From Bacteroidaceae bacterium (GTDB lineage: Bacteria > Bacteroidota > Bacteroidia > Bacteroidales > Bacteroidaceae): a stretch of 64,000 bases of DNA. This document shows positions 52,148-60,549 of this stretch, piece by piece (positions within the stretch are counted from its first letter, which is position 1; every line of letters starts with the position of its first letter). The position numbers and the translations under genes are program-made. The stretch spans positions 76,053 to 140,052 of the forward strand of contig JAFTUV010000034.1 in NCBI GenBank assembly GCA_017466065.1, given 5' to 3'. Under the pieces are notes generated by a model. That model was not told the DNA's origin. It saw only the letters and a program-made list of their open reading frames with translations, and searched no databases.

Positions 52148-53122
52148 TTATTCGGCTTTGGGGTTAACATCGAGCAACTCAACATCGAAACGGAGTGCTT
52201 CGTTTGGACCAATGTCGCTGCCGGCACCACGCGAACCGTATGCAAGCTCGGCAGGTATCCACAATGTGATTTTACCGCCTTTACCCACAAGCTGCAAGCC
52301 TTCGCCCCAGCCTTTGATTACTCCGTTGAGGGGGAAGTCGATGGGAACATTGCGCTTGTAGCTGCTGTCGAACTCCTTGCCTGTGCGGGTTGTGCCTTTG
52401 TAGTGTACCTTTACAACATCTTCGAGTGAGGTGGGCTTTGCGCTCATATCACCGGGCTCGGTTACCTTGTAGAGCAGGCCGCTTGCAGTTTTCTGTACAC
52501 CGCTTTCTTTCTCAACCTCGGCGAGCCACGCCTCCGATGCTTTTTTATTCTCGGCGGGAATTTTCACGGTGAAATATTCTCTGATGTAGTTCTGTGTCTG
52601 GGTACTGTTCATAGGTGCAGTGCCGTCGAATGCTTCTTTTAATCCTTTCTCAATCCACACAAGCTGCAAGGGAATGTTGGCTCCCATTCTTGCAAGGCCA
52701 AGGCCGGCGTCGGCTCCTACAAATGCCGATGTAAGCTCGCGCAGTTCCTCGCTGTCGTATAGTTTGGTGTTGCCGGTGCTGTCGCTTTTGGCAGCCTGAA
52801 TCTGCATTTGACGGGCGCGCCCGAATACTTTTTGGTACAATTTAGGCATATTGGCCTCGTTGATGGTGTCGTTTGCCACAATGTCCTCTTTGCCCAAGGC
52901 TGTTTTTTCCATTGTTTCCATAAGTTTCTCAAAATCGAGTTCAAGCTCTTTTACAATGCCGGCTGCAAGCTGGTGTCCCATACTCATTCCGTACACATAG
53001 GAGAGGCTGTCCATCTTGTTGAGGCTTCCTTTACTTATTCCTGTTGTGCTCTCGTTGCTGCTGCAAGAGATTGCTACTGCTGCCATTATTGTTGCAGCTA
53101 CGGTGAAGAATGCTTTTTTCAT
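52148..53122 (-). CDS. FKBP-type peptidyl-prolyl isomerase lipoprotein
   Basis: Lipoprotein signal MKKAFFTVAATIMAAVAISC (lipobox AISC), an N-terminal dimerisation/chaperone part (FKBP_N-like, about 35-205) and a C-terminal FKBP domain (about 225-320) with VKVHYKGTTRTGKEFDSSYKRNVPIDFPL and IPAELAYGSRGAG; the FK506-pocket residues Tyr, Phe, Asp and Trp/Val positions appear conserved. 324 aa, larger than FkpA (270) owing to the longer N-terminal part. A folding factor facing the periplasm or cell surface. It is the third gene after the AmpG-like permease and kinase, 6 bp downstream of the latter. Confidence 0.9.
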   Translation of the reverse strand: MKKAFFTVAATIMAAVAISCSSNESTTGISKGSLNKMDSLSYVYGMSMGHQLAAGIVKELELDFEKLMETMEKTALGKEDIVANDTINEANMPKLYQKVFGRARQMQIQAAKSDSTGNTKLYDSEELRELTSAFVGADAGLGLARMGANIPLQLVWIEKGLKEAFDGTAPMNSTQTQNYIREYFTVKIPAENKKASEAWLAEVEKESGVQKTASGLLYKVTEPGDMSAKPTSLEDVVKVHYKGTTRTGKEFDSSYKRNVPIDFPLNGVIKGWGEGLQLVGKGGKITLWIPAELAYGSRGAGSDIGPNEALRFDVELLDVNPKAE

Positions 53123-53128
53123 CTTTTT

Positions 53129-53974
53129 TTATTGTTTTTGGTTTTTATGATATTCTATAAGTCCGTTTATAGGGCTGTCCACAATGTTACCTATCGACAG
53201 GCCGAGGCTCTCGGCTGTCTCTTTTATCTCTTGTGCAAAGTTTACTCCTATGCTGCCGATTATGTGGATGGGTAGCCACGAACGGCGATAGACCATTGTA
53301 TTGCGCTGGAAGAATTGTGTGAAACAGCGAATGAGCAGGTCGTGTATCTCGGCATTCTTGCGGTTTTCGTGCAGAAAGGGTGCAAAACTTGCCAAGAAAC
53401 GGTTGGGTAGCGGCTCGTGATATACACGTTCCAGAATGCCGGCTACCGTGAGGTCGTATTTTTTGAGGAATTTCTCGCACATAGCCGCCGATAATTGTTT
53501 CTTTATGCAGTCGCTCACAAGCTGACGGCCAAGGTGTGCGCCGCTGCCCTCGTCGCCCAGAATGTAACCGAGCGAGGGGGTATTTTCGGTGATTCTATTA
53601 CCGTCGAACAGGCAGGAATTGGAGCCTGTGCCAAGAATGCAGGCAATTCCCTCTTCGTGCCCGCATAATGCGCGCGCAGCCGCAAGAAGGTCGCTGTGTA
53701 TGTGTATATCTTTTGTGCCGAAAATGCTCGACAGCGCTGTGTGCATTCTGTTTATGGCATTCTCGTATGCGCAACCTGCCCCGTAAAAATAGATAGTTTG
53801 CGGAGCTTCGGTGTCTATTTTGTCTTTAAGTTCTTCTGAAAGTGCGGCATAAATTTCGTCGGCACTCTGTTGGGTGGGGTTAAATCCTTGTGTCTTTATA
53901 TGAGTTACAATAGACTCCCCGTCGCAAAGTACCCAATCGGTTTTTGTCGAGCCGCAGTCGGCAATAAGTATCAT
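53129..53974 (-). CDS. BadF/BcrA-family sugar kinase (GlcNAc/MurNAc kinase-like)
   Basis: ASKHA-fold kinase of 281 aa related to mammalian N-acetylglucosamine kinase and clostridial MurK. Phosphate motifs: LIADCGSTKTDW (3-14), the GTGSNSCLFDG loop (about 115-125), GYILGDEGSGAHLGR, and adenosine motif HIIGSIGVNFAQ (about 236-247). Start at ATG 53974 (MILIADCGST), since the longer frame adds 19 residues without family likeness. It lies 43 bp after an AmpG-like permease, so phosphorylation of imported amino sugars from peptidoglycan turnover is the best guess; GlcNAc from sialic acid is another possible substrate. Confidence 0.82.
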   Translation of the reverse strand: MILIADCGSTKTDWVLCDGESIVTHIKTQGFNPTQQSADEIYAALSEELKDKIDTEAPQTIYFYGAGCAYENAINRMHTALSSIFGTKDIHIHSDLLAAARALCGHEEGIACILGTGSNSCLFDGNRITENTPSLGYILGDEGSGAHLGRQLVSDCIKKQLSAAMCEKFLKKYDLTVAGILERVYHEPLPNRFLASFAPFLHENRKNAEIHDLLIRCFTQFFQRNTMVYRRSWLPIHIIGSIGVNFAQEIKETAESLGLSIGNIVDSPINGLIEYHKNQKQ

Positions 53975-54017
53975 AAATCTGTTATTTCCTAAATTTTGTG
54001 CGAAGATAGTTCCATTT

Positions 54018-55283
54018 TTACTTTTTTCCAAAGTCGGGGTCTATTTTTAATGTTGCCGAAACTGCAAAAGTGGCAATACAGCAAATCATTACCCAAATGA
54101 AGAAGTTTATGTAGCCTGCAAGTTCCTGTATATATCCCGACAACATTCCGGGAAGCATCATACCCAAAGCCATAAAGGCGGTGGAAATTGCATAGTGGGC
54201 AGTGGGGTATTGTCCACGGGAGAAATATATGAGATACATCATATATGCGGTAAATCCAAAGCCGTAACCCATCTGTTCAATGAATATGCAACCGTCGATT
54301 ATCCATTGCTCTGCTGGTTGCGCTATGCTTAAATAGACATATACAAGGTCGGGAATGGAAATCGCAGCCACCATAGGCCACAGCCAATATTTCAGCCCTT
54401 TTTTGGATATTGCAATACCCCCGGCAATACCGCCTATTATGAGCCCTATCACACCAATGGTGCCGTATGTTATACCAATCTGTTCGGTGCTTAATGCAAG
54501 GCCGCCAGCTTCGCGACTGTCGAGCAGGAAGGGGTTGAGCATCTTCACAAGCTGTGCTTCGGGCAGGCGGAAGAGGAGCATAAATAACATAGCTTGAACA
54601 ATTCCGGGCTTTTTAAAGAAAGTAGTCCATATTTCGCCGAATTTGCACATAGCCTCCTTTACACCTGTGATGTTGCGTGAAATGTCGTTTGCCGGGGTGG
54701 GGAGCACTATTTTATGCGTGCAGCCAAGCGCAAGCATTATAATGGCCATTATGCCGAATGTGATACTCCACGCGGTAGTTATAGAGCCTGTGTGCTCTTC
54801 CAGAATTCCTGCGATTATTATAATTACTCCTTGCCCGAATATGGTTGCTATGCGGTAGAAAATGCTTCTTATTCCCGAAAAGAATGATTGTTGCTCCTCG
54901 CTCAGCCCAAGCATATAGAATCCGTCGGCAGCAATGTCGTGTGTCGCCGAACTGAATGCTATGAGCCAGAAGAGTGCGAGTGTCCATTGGAAAAAGTTGC
55001 TCACAGGAATGCAGAAGGCAATCGCGGCAAGCAATGCCCCAATGAATAGCTGTGTGGCATAAATCCATTGTCGGCGAGTGGAGAGCATCTCCACAATGGG
55101 GCTCCAAAATGGTTTTATGACCCACGGCAGATAGAGCCAACTTGTGTAGAGGGCAATATCGCTGTTGTTTATTCCCAATCGTTTGTATAGTATTACCGAA
55201 ATTACGGTTACTGCAAAGTAGGGCAGTCCCTCGGCAAAATAGAGTGTCGGTATCCAGCTCCAACCGTTTTTCCTTTCTTGCAT
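54018..55283 (-). CDS. AmpG-like MFS permease
   Basis: Twelve-helix major facilitator of the AmpG group, which imports GlcNAc-anhydromuropeptides from the periplasm. Typical start SWIPTLYFAEGLPYFAVTVISVILYKRLG, then LYLPWVIKPFWSPIVEML and SATHDIAADGFYMLGLSEEQQSFFSGIRS (about 111-139), the AmpG family signature. 421 aa. First gene of an operon with the sugar kinase and FKBP protein; full consensus promoter at 55306-55336. Substrate inferred from family and the neighbouring kinase. Confidence 0.85.
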   Translation of the reverse strand: MQERKNGWSWIPTLYFAEGLPYFAVTVISVILYKRLGINNSDIALYTSWLYLPWVIKPFWSPIVEMLSTRRQWIYATQLFIGALLAAIAFCIPVSNFFQWTLALFWLIAFSSATHDIAADGFYMLGLSEEQQSFFSGIRSIFYRIATIFGQGVIIIIAGILEEHTGSITTAWSITFGIMAIIMLALGCTHKIVLPTPANDISRNITGVKEAMCKFGEIWTTFFKKPGIVQAMLFMLLFRLPEAQLVKMLNPFLLDSREAGGLALSTEQIGITYGTIGVIGLIIGGIAGGIAISKKGLKYWLWPMVAAISIPDLVYVYLSIAQPAEQWIIDGCIFIEQMGYGFGFTAYMMYLIYFSRGQYPTAHYAISTAFMALGMMLPGMLSGYIQELAGYINFFIWVMICCIATFAVSATLKIDPDFGKK

Positions 55284-55305
55284 TGTTGTTGGTTTTATCT
55301 TTCTG

Positions 55306-55336
55306 CGAAGGTAGTGAAAAAACGATACTCCTGCAA
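55306..55336 (-). promoter_or_regulatory. Promoter of the permease-kinase-FKBP operon
   Basis: Reverse strand TTG (55336-55334), 20 nt, TACCTTCG (55313-55306), 22 bp before the start codon. Confidence 0.75.
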
Positions 55337-55385
55337 TGAATCAGAGGGTAAATGCCGATTGTGACAGATGCTTTTTATGGATAAA

Positions 55386-55414
55386 AATCGGGCTGTGAAA
55401 TTCACAGCCCGATT
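55386..55414 (-). terminator. Terminator of the histidine-rich protein gene
   Basis: AATCGGGCTGTGAA / TTCACAGCCCGATT stem; on the reverse strand it is followed by TTTTTAT. Confidence 0.8.
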
Positions 55415-55439
55415 GGTCGTTTAAGTATGAAAGTGTTGT

Positions 55440-55838
55440 TTAGTCGGTGAGGAGGGATATTATTCCCGCAACTCCCAATGCCACGGCCGCAACGTTTGCT
55501 ACATCGTTATTACAATGATGGTGCACAACCACAGGCTTGGGTGCGGGATGGTGTACTACTACCGGTTGCGGTGCCGGATGGTGCACAACCACGGGTTTAG
55601 GTGCGGGGTGGTGAGCAGGTTTGCAGTGAGGCCTGTTGTTTGGTCTATGGTTGCCTGCGTGGCCATATTCGTGTTTGTGTTTCTTTTCGACACGAAAATC
55701 ATTGTGCTTGTGCTCCTTTCTGTTCTCATATTTCACAGCCACGGGCTTTCTGTTGTTTCTGTGGTTGTTCTGTGCCATAATCTGTGCAGGCATAAGCATT
55801 CCGCTTACCAATACTGCGATAATCATCATCTTTTTCAT
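55440..55838 (-). CDS. Secreted histidine-rich repeat protein
   Basis: No family recognised. 132 aa with signal peptide MKKMMIIAVLVSGMLMPAQIMAQ, then a His/Asn/Lys-rich part (about 24-75) and three tandem copies of a 10-residue unit HHPAPKPVVV (about 76-107, once PQPVVV), ending in HHHC, then a short hydrophobic C-terminus VANVAAVALGVAGIISLL. About 21 histidines in the mature protein suggest binding of zinc, nickel or copper, or a pH-sensitive scaffold; the hydrophobic tail may anchor it. The DNA repeats with a 30-bp period (about 55510-55610). Its own full consensus promoter lies inside the upstream gene's terminator. Confidence 0.75.
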   Translation of the reverse strand: MKKMMIIAVLVSGMLMPAQIMAQNNHRNNRKPVAVKYENRKEHKHNDFRVEKKHKHEYGHAGNHRPNNRPHCKPAHHPAPKPVVVHHPAPQPVVVHHPAPKPVVVHHHCNNDVANVAAVALGVAGIISLLTD

Positions 55839-55894
55839 AATTGTAAAGTTTTAATGGTTAATAAAGTTTTTTGTTTCGTTGTTCTTTCTGTGAG

Positions 55895-55925
55895 CAAAGG
55901 TATAGATACAAAAATCCCCCTGCAA
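55895..55925 (-). promoter_or_regulatory. Promoter of the histidine-rich protein gene
   Basis: Reverse strand TTG (55925-55923), 20 nt, TACCTTTG (55902-55895). The TTG lies in the left arm of the nan operon terminator hairpin. Confidence 0.75.
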
Positions 55926-55955
55926 CGTTAAAATCCTAATCGTTGCAGGGGGATT
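55913..55955 (-). terminator. Terminator of the nan operon
   Basis: 15-bp perfect stem AATCCCCCTGCAACG / CGTTGCAGGGGGATT (55913-55927 with 55941-55955); on the reverse strand followed by TTTTTG. Confidence 0.85.
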
Positions 55956-55988
55956 CCCTATTTGTGTGAGGGTTTTCCCCTCTCTATT

Positions 55989-57074
55989 CTATTGATATTT
56001 GTAGGTGTGAACCTCGGGTGTGCGTATTCCCGGTTTTAGTTCGCCCCCGATATATATGAGCTTGCCTTTGTGGTTGAGCAGCAAGGCTCCGGCGCGAGCA
56101 AACTCCTTATTTTCGGTTACAAGGCTCCATTTTCCTTCGTTGATGTTGTATTTAAGTAATTTCCCGTTGAAACGGTACCATTCGACCGGCTGTGTCATAT
56201 AATTCTCGCGGGCTATTAGTTTGTAGCTGCCTGTTATTGCATCGAAGAAAATTTCCTTGTTCACTCCTCCTGTGGCATAAATGCAGCCATCGTTTCCGTT
56301 TATGGCTGTTCCTCCCGACAGGGTTATTGTGTCGCTGTCGCTGCCGGTGGTTCCTATGGCAGTGCTGCAACCTGTGCTCTTGTCGTACATAATGCCATCG
56401 GTGTGTACTTTTGCAGTTGTTGTGTCGCCGGGGCAGAATCCTCCCCAAATGAGGATGTTCTTCCCAGCTGCCGCACACACGGGCTGCACACGGGGTTGCG
56501 GCATTGGGGGCATTTCCTCCCATACGGCACCGTTCTTGCAGAGATTCAGCGCGAAAATGCGTGCCGAGGCTTTACCATCGGCATTGCCTCCTGCTACATA
56601 AAAAATATTGTCGTCGGTGATGCAGCCTGTGGCATTGTCCACGGTGCAGGGTAGTGGAGGCAATGTGTCTATGTGCATAAAATCTTTTTCAAGAGTTATG
56701 CGGTAGGTGCTGTTGTGGGAACCTTCTTCGTTCATCCCTCCTGCAATGTACCATTTGTTGTCTTTTTGTACCGATACGCCGTAGGCCGAGCTTTGAGGCA
56801 ACTCTCCGGCCTTTTCCCATTTGTTCGTCTCGTCGGCACGGCTTTTGTAAATCCATTTATAATAACGTTTGCTGCCACCCTCGGCTGCCGGGGTTTCGGG
56901 GAAATTACATCCGCCGGCAACATAGACGATATTATTGTGCAGCGCACCGTAAAGGGCCGATACGCCTTGTTCATAACCCTTTTCCACGGGCGTTTCTCCC
57001 TTATTGTCTTTGCAGCAGCCTGTGAGGGCTGCTGCAAAGGGTAGTATAATAAATACTTTGAATATGTATCTCAT
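55989..57074 (-). CDS. nanM: Kelch-repeat lipoprotein, N-acetylneuraminate mutarotase-like
   Basis: Lipoprotein (MRYIFKVFIILPFAAALTGC, lipobox LTGC) with a six-bladed Kelch propeller: repeated GG-type blade ends such as IVYVAGGCNFPETP, KWYIAGGMNEEGSH, IFYVAGGNADGK, ILIWGGFCPGD, CIYATGGVNKE and LIYIGGELKPG. NanM-type proteins speed the alpha/beta anomer change of free sialic acid in the periplasm. 361 aa. Last gene of the nan operon, 7 bp after nanT, which supports the assignment. Confidence 0.85.
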   Translation of the reverse strand: MRYIFKVFIILPFAAALTGCCKDNKGETPVEKGYEQGVSALYGALHNNIVYVAGGCNFPETPAAEGGSKRYYKWIYKSRADETNKWEKAGELPQSSAYGVSVQKDNKWYIAGGMNEEGSHNSTYRITLEKDFMHIDTLPPLPCTVDNATGCITDDNIFYVAGGNADGKASARIFALNLCKNGAVWEEMPPMPQPRVQPVCAAAGKNILIWGGFCPGDTTTAKVHTDGIMYDKSTGCSTAIGTTGSDSDTITLSGGTAINGNDGCIYATGGVNKEIFFDAITGSYKLIARENYMTQPVEWYRFNGKLLKYNINEGKWSLVTENKEFARAGALLLNHKGKLIYIGGELKPGIRTPEVHTYKYQ

Positions 57075-57081
57075 AATAATA

Positions 57082-58344
57082 TTACTGCATATTTATGGTT
57101 TTTGGGCGCAAGGCAATAATCTGTATAAGCAACGACAGGATGGTTACTCCGCCCAGCAGGGCAAAGCCTTCGCCAAGCGACAGATTGCCAAGAGCGGTTG
57201 TTATTGCTGCGCCGCCAAGAACGCCCGACATATTTATGAATCCGTAAGCAGTGGCACGCTGGCGCGACGGAATAAACTGGCACAGAATGGGCATATTGTT
57301 TGTGTCGAAAAATCCGTAACCTATTCCGAAGCACAATATTGCCAATATAACAGCCAAAAGGCTGTCGCCAAGCCCCATAAATACAAGTGACGGAACAATG
57401 AGGGCAAGGCCTATGCTGCTTGTGTAAACGCGTCCGCGCACATTCTTTTGCACCCATTTGTCCGACAAACGACCACCAATCATCGCTCCCACGAACGATG
57501 CTCCTGCAAGGCTTATCACGGCAATGGGACCTGCGTAGTTCATCGCTTCGCCTACCTCCATATTCCAGTTGCTGCCTATTACGTTGGCAAGCAATTCGGG
57601 CAACCAGTTCTTTGTAGCCCAGCCCGGCATACTCAATGTGGTGAATACAAAGAGCACGGCCCAGAAAGCCATATTGCTCAATACCAGCATAATGCTTTTA
57701 AAGATGCCCGGGCCATTGTCGGCCGCTGTTGCTTGTTCCTGTTTCTTTTCGCGTCCGGGGTCGCTTATAAAGAGTATGAGCACGACCGAATAAATCATAC
57801 CCACAAGGCCGCATACAAGAAACACCGTGTGCCAATCGAGAAGGCTTGAAAATATTGAGCCGAATCCGCCGGCAATCTGCCCCAGATACAATCCGGTCAT
57901 ATGTATGCCTATTGCCATAGAGCGTGTCTTGCCACTATGTATGTCGGCGATGAGGGATAGTGCTGCCGGAATGTAGAGTGCCTCGCTGAATCCCATAATG
58001 GCACGCAGAATATACAATTCGGTGTATGTATCGACATATCCCATAAGGAATGTTACCGCCGACCACACGAAAAGGCTGCCCACGATAAGGTTCTTGCGGT
58101 TCAAACGGTCGGCAATAGCACCCGATACGGGGCTCATCAGGCCGTATATCCACATAAATGCAGCCATAAGTGCTCCCCAGCCCCAAGGGCCTGTGTAGCT
58201 TGTGGCAACCTCAACAATATCTTCGGACATTGCAAAGCGCATAGTGCTCAACATCTGGCGGTCCATATAATTGAGGAACGCCACGCCCGACAATAGGAGT
58301 ACCACCAACCACGGGTACCATTTTTTCTCTTTGAGTTTATTCAT
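57082..58344 (-). CDS. nanT: MFS sialic acid transporter
   Basis: Twelve-helix MFS protein, 420 aa, of the type used for Neu5Ac uptake in Bacteroides and Tannerella. Seen: FLNYMDRQMLSTMRFAM (helix 1, ACS-family-like), GLMSPVSGAIADRLNRKNLIVGSL (helix 2-3 motif A), SLIADIHSGKTRSMAIGIHMTGLYLGQIAGG, and a long central loop (EKKQEQATAADNG). Substrate is inferred from its place between the epimerase (1 bp apart) and mutarotase genes. Confidence 0.85.
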   Translation of the reverse strand: MNKLKEKKWYPWLVVLLLSGVAFLNYMDRQMLSTMRFAMSEDIVEVATSYTGPWGWGALMAAFMWIYGLMSPVSGAIADRLNRKNLIVGSLFVWSAVTFLMGYVDTYTELYILRAIMGFSEALYIPAALSLIADIHSGKTRSMAIGIHMTGLYLGQIAGGFGSIFSSLLDWHTVFLVCGLVGMIYSVVLILFISDPGREKKQEQATAADNGPGIFKSIMLVLSNMAFWAVLFVFTTLSMPGWATKNWLPELLANVIGSNWNMEVGEAMNYAGPIAVISLAGASFVGAMIGGRLSDKWVQKNVRGRVYTSSIGLALIVPSLVFMGLGDSLLAVILAILCFGIGYGFFDTNNMPILCQFIPSRQRATAYGFINMSGVLGGAAITTALGNLSLGEGFALLGGVTILSLLIQIIALRPKTINMQ

Positions 58345-58345
58345 A

Positions 58346-59524
58346 TTATTCTTTTGTTAGTATTTCACAAAGGTCAAACGACTTGATCATCATACGCGGA
58401 ATGTGGAACGGCCCTTTGAATATATTGCCTTTGGCAGGCTGTGCCACGGTGCCGTCGCGGTGCAGATAGCCGTACCATTCACCCTTTTCCCTGTCGGGGA
58501 AGTGCGCGTAGGTCCACTCGCTAATCTGCTTGTGCCAAATGAGGTATTTATCGTCGCCCGTAGCTTCGTATGCATATAGGGTGGCGATAATAGCCTCGGT
58601 CTGCGGCCACCAGAATTTCATATCCTGCGAGTAGTCCTGCGGGGGAAGGTTACGGCAGTCGCGGAAGTTGATTATGCCGCCATACTCCTTGTCCCAGCCC
58701 CATTCCCACGACCAGTCGAGAATCTGCAAGGCCTGTGCGGTGAGTTCCTTGTCCCAGCCGCGGTATTTAGCCTCTTCGAGCAGGAACCAAGCAGTTTCTA
58801 TGCAGTGACCGGGGTTTATGACACGACCGTTGCAAGTGTCGATGAATTCCCCGTTGGGCCCCACCATTTCGAGCAGTGCCTTGAATTCGGGCTTCATAAA
58901 ATCTTTGAGCGATTCTATCGACTCGTCAATCTGCTTGTCGAGCACAGGGTCGGCAATAACGTTGCGTATGCGCGATGCGGTGTTTATCAGTATCATCACC
59001 AGCGAGTGCCCCTTTGCCTGCAATGTGTCGAGGTATTTGGGTGGCATATAACCGGGTGTTGCCACGAATTTGCGTATATCCTTAAAGAGGTTCAACGCCT
59101 TTTGAGCATAGCTGCTGTCGCCCGACGCTTTTGCATACTCGGCCATTGCTATGGCAGCAAAGCTCTCCGAAAAAACATAGCGGCGTTTGCGCAAAGGAGT
59201 GCCGTCAGCCATCACCTCGAAGTACATACGCCCGTCGTTGTCGAAACAATGTTTCTCTATAAACTCTATGGTGCTTTTTGCCGCAGCCAGCCATTCGGGG
59301 TTCTTCTCAATGGTATTATAGGCGAAACTGCAAACAAATGCGAAACGGCCTTGGAACCACACCGATTTTGTGCTGTCGATGAGCGAACCGTCGCGGTCGA
59401 GGCAGGTGTATATTCCGCCGTTCACACGGTCGAGCCCGTTCTTCAACCAGAAGGGCATTATATTCTCGCATAAATCCTTCTTGTAGCTCTCCTGCCACTC
59501 GGCAAGATATTTCTTCCAATTCAT
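58346..59524 (-). CDS. nanE: N-acylglucosamine 2-epimerase (RenBP type)
   Basis: (alpha/alpha)6-barrel epimerase converting ManNAc to GlcNAc. Family stretches: MPFWLKNGLDRVNGGIYTCLDRDGSL, VWFQGRFAFVCSFAYN, GRMYFEVMADGTPLRKRRYVFSESFAAIAMAEYAKA, NPGHCIETAWFLLEEAKY (His of the active site) and KFWWPQTEAIIATLYAYE. 392 aa. Bacteroidota use this renin-binding-protein type in place of the unrelated E. coli NanE (ManNAc-6-P epimerase), so the pathway runs through free ManNAc and GlcNAc and needs a GlcNAc kinase; the kinase at 53129 is a candidate. Confidence 0.92.
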   Translation of the reverse strand: MNWKKYLAEWQESYKKDLCENIMPFWLKNGLDRVNGGIYTCLDRDGSLIDSTKSVWFQGRFAFVCSFAYNTIEKNPEWLAAAKSTIEFIEKHCFDNDGRMYFEVMADGTPLRKRRYVFSESFAAIAMAEYAKASGDSSYAQKALNLFKDIRKFVATPGYMPPKYLDTLQAKGHSLVMILINTASRIRNVIADPVLDKQIDESIESLKDFMKPEFKALLEMVGPNGEFIDTCNGRVINPGHCIETAWFLLEEAKYRGWDKELTAQALQILDWSWEWGWDKEYGGIINFRDCRNLPPQDYSQDMKFWWPQTEAIIATLYAYEATGDDKYLIWHKQISEWTYAHFPDREKGEWYGYLHRDGTVAQPAKGNIFKGPFHIPRMMIKSFDLCEILTKE

Positions 59525-59536
59525 ATTCTTGTGCGG

Positions 59537-60454
59537 TTATAATTTGTTACAACGCTCGAAGAAGTTTATGGCTTCGAGCTCCTTGCGCATTGCAGCCTCC
59601 TCCTCGTCGGTCATATTCTGAAAGGGAGTGCGGTTTTTGCCAAGGTCGAGGCCGATGAGTTTCATAATTCTTTTGCCACCTACGATGTTGCCGCGATAGT
59701 GGCATATTACATTGATTACCTCTTGCGAGAAGTTCTGCAATTCGCGTGCCTTCTCCAAGTCACCGGCATTCCAAGCGTCGATAATGCCTGCGAGGTTGCA
59801 ACCGTTGTAGTTGGTTGTGCCGCCAATGCCACCCTGTGCACCGCCCATTGCAAGGCAGGGAAGTATAGTCTCGTCCTGTCCGTGAAGCATATCAAACTTG
59901 CCATTTTTGTAGAGGCGGCACTGGTTATATTCATACATACTCTCGAAGGTGTATTTAATACCGGCAAAATTAGGAATACGCCCATCCACAGCTTCGAGGA
60001 ATTTTACCATAGGGAGAAAGGCTCCGTTGAATGCGGGTATATGGTAGAAGTAGAAAGGAAGCTCGGGTGCGGCCGATGCAATCTCCTCACAATATTTCAC
60101 AAGTTCCTCCACACGGCCCACTTTGGGGAAGGGAGGTGCCATTGCGCCAATGCCGAATACACCCATTTTTTGTGCGTGCTCGGCCATACGGCGGCTCGAT
60201 TTTACGCAGGTGCTACCAACGTGTACAATAATTTTGAAACCTTCGGGAGCTGCTGCCACCCACGCTTCGGTGAGTTTTATGCGCTCCTCTTCGGTGAGCA
60301 TATAGCCCTCGCCCGAGGAGCCGTTGATGAATACTCCCTTCATTCCGTTCTTTGCAAGCATTTGTGCGTATGCAGGGATAGGCTCATAGTTTACTTCTCC
60401 GTTCTCATAAAAAGGGGTGAAAGGCGCGTCGATAAGGCCGATGATTTTTTCCAT
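59537..60454 (-). CDS. nanA: N-acetylneuraminate lyase
   Basis: Class I aldolase cleaving Neu5Ac to ManNAc and pyruvate. DapA-type barrel with pyruvate-binding GSSGEG (45-50), Tyr137 in FYFYHIPAF and Schiff-base Lys167 in FAGIKYTF. 305 aa. The C-terminal tail is typical. It comes 12 bp before nanE and 95 bp after the DUF5009 gene. Confidence 0.95.
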   Translation of the reverse strand: MEKIIGLIDAPFTPFYENGEVNYEPIPAYAQMLAKNGMKGVFINGSSGEGYMLTEEERIKLTEAWVAAAPEGFKIIVHVGSTCVKSSRRMAEHAQKMGVFGIGAMAPPFPKVGRVEELVKYCEEIASAAPELPFYFYHIPAFNGAFLPMVKFLEAVDGRIPNFAGIKYTFESMYEYNQCRLYKNGKFDMLHGQDETILPCLAMGGAQGGIGGTTNYNGCNLAGIIDAWNAGDLEKARELQNFSQEVINVICHYRGNIVGGKRIMKLIGLDLGKNRTPFQNMTDEEEAAMRKELEAINFFERCNKL

Positions 60455-60549
60455 AATATTATATTTTTGGTTATTTATTTATTTAGATTGTTATTATATG
60501 CAAAAGAAGAAATTTTTTATAGAAATTGCAAATATCCGCTTGTATAAAA

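Noticed and set aside
55510..55610. CRISPR or intergenic satellite at the 30-bp repeats
   Set aside because: The period is a multiple of three, in frame with a signal-peptide-bearing protein, and encodes HHPAPKPVVV repeats.
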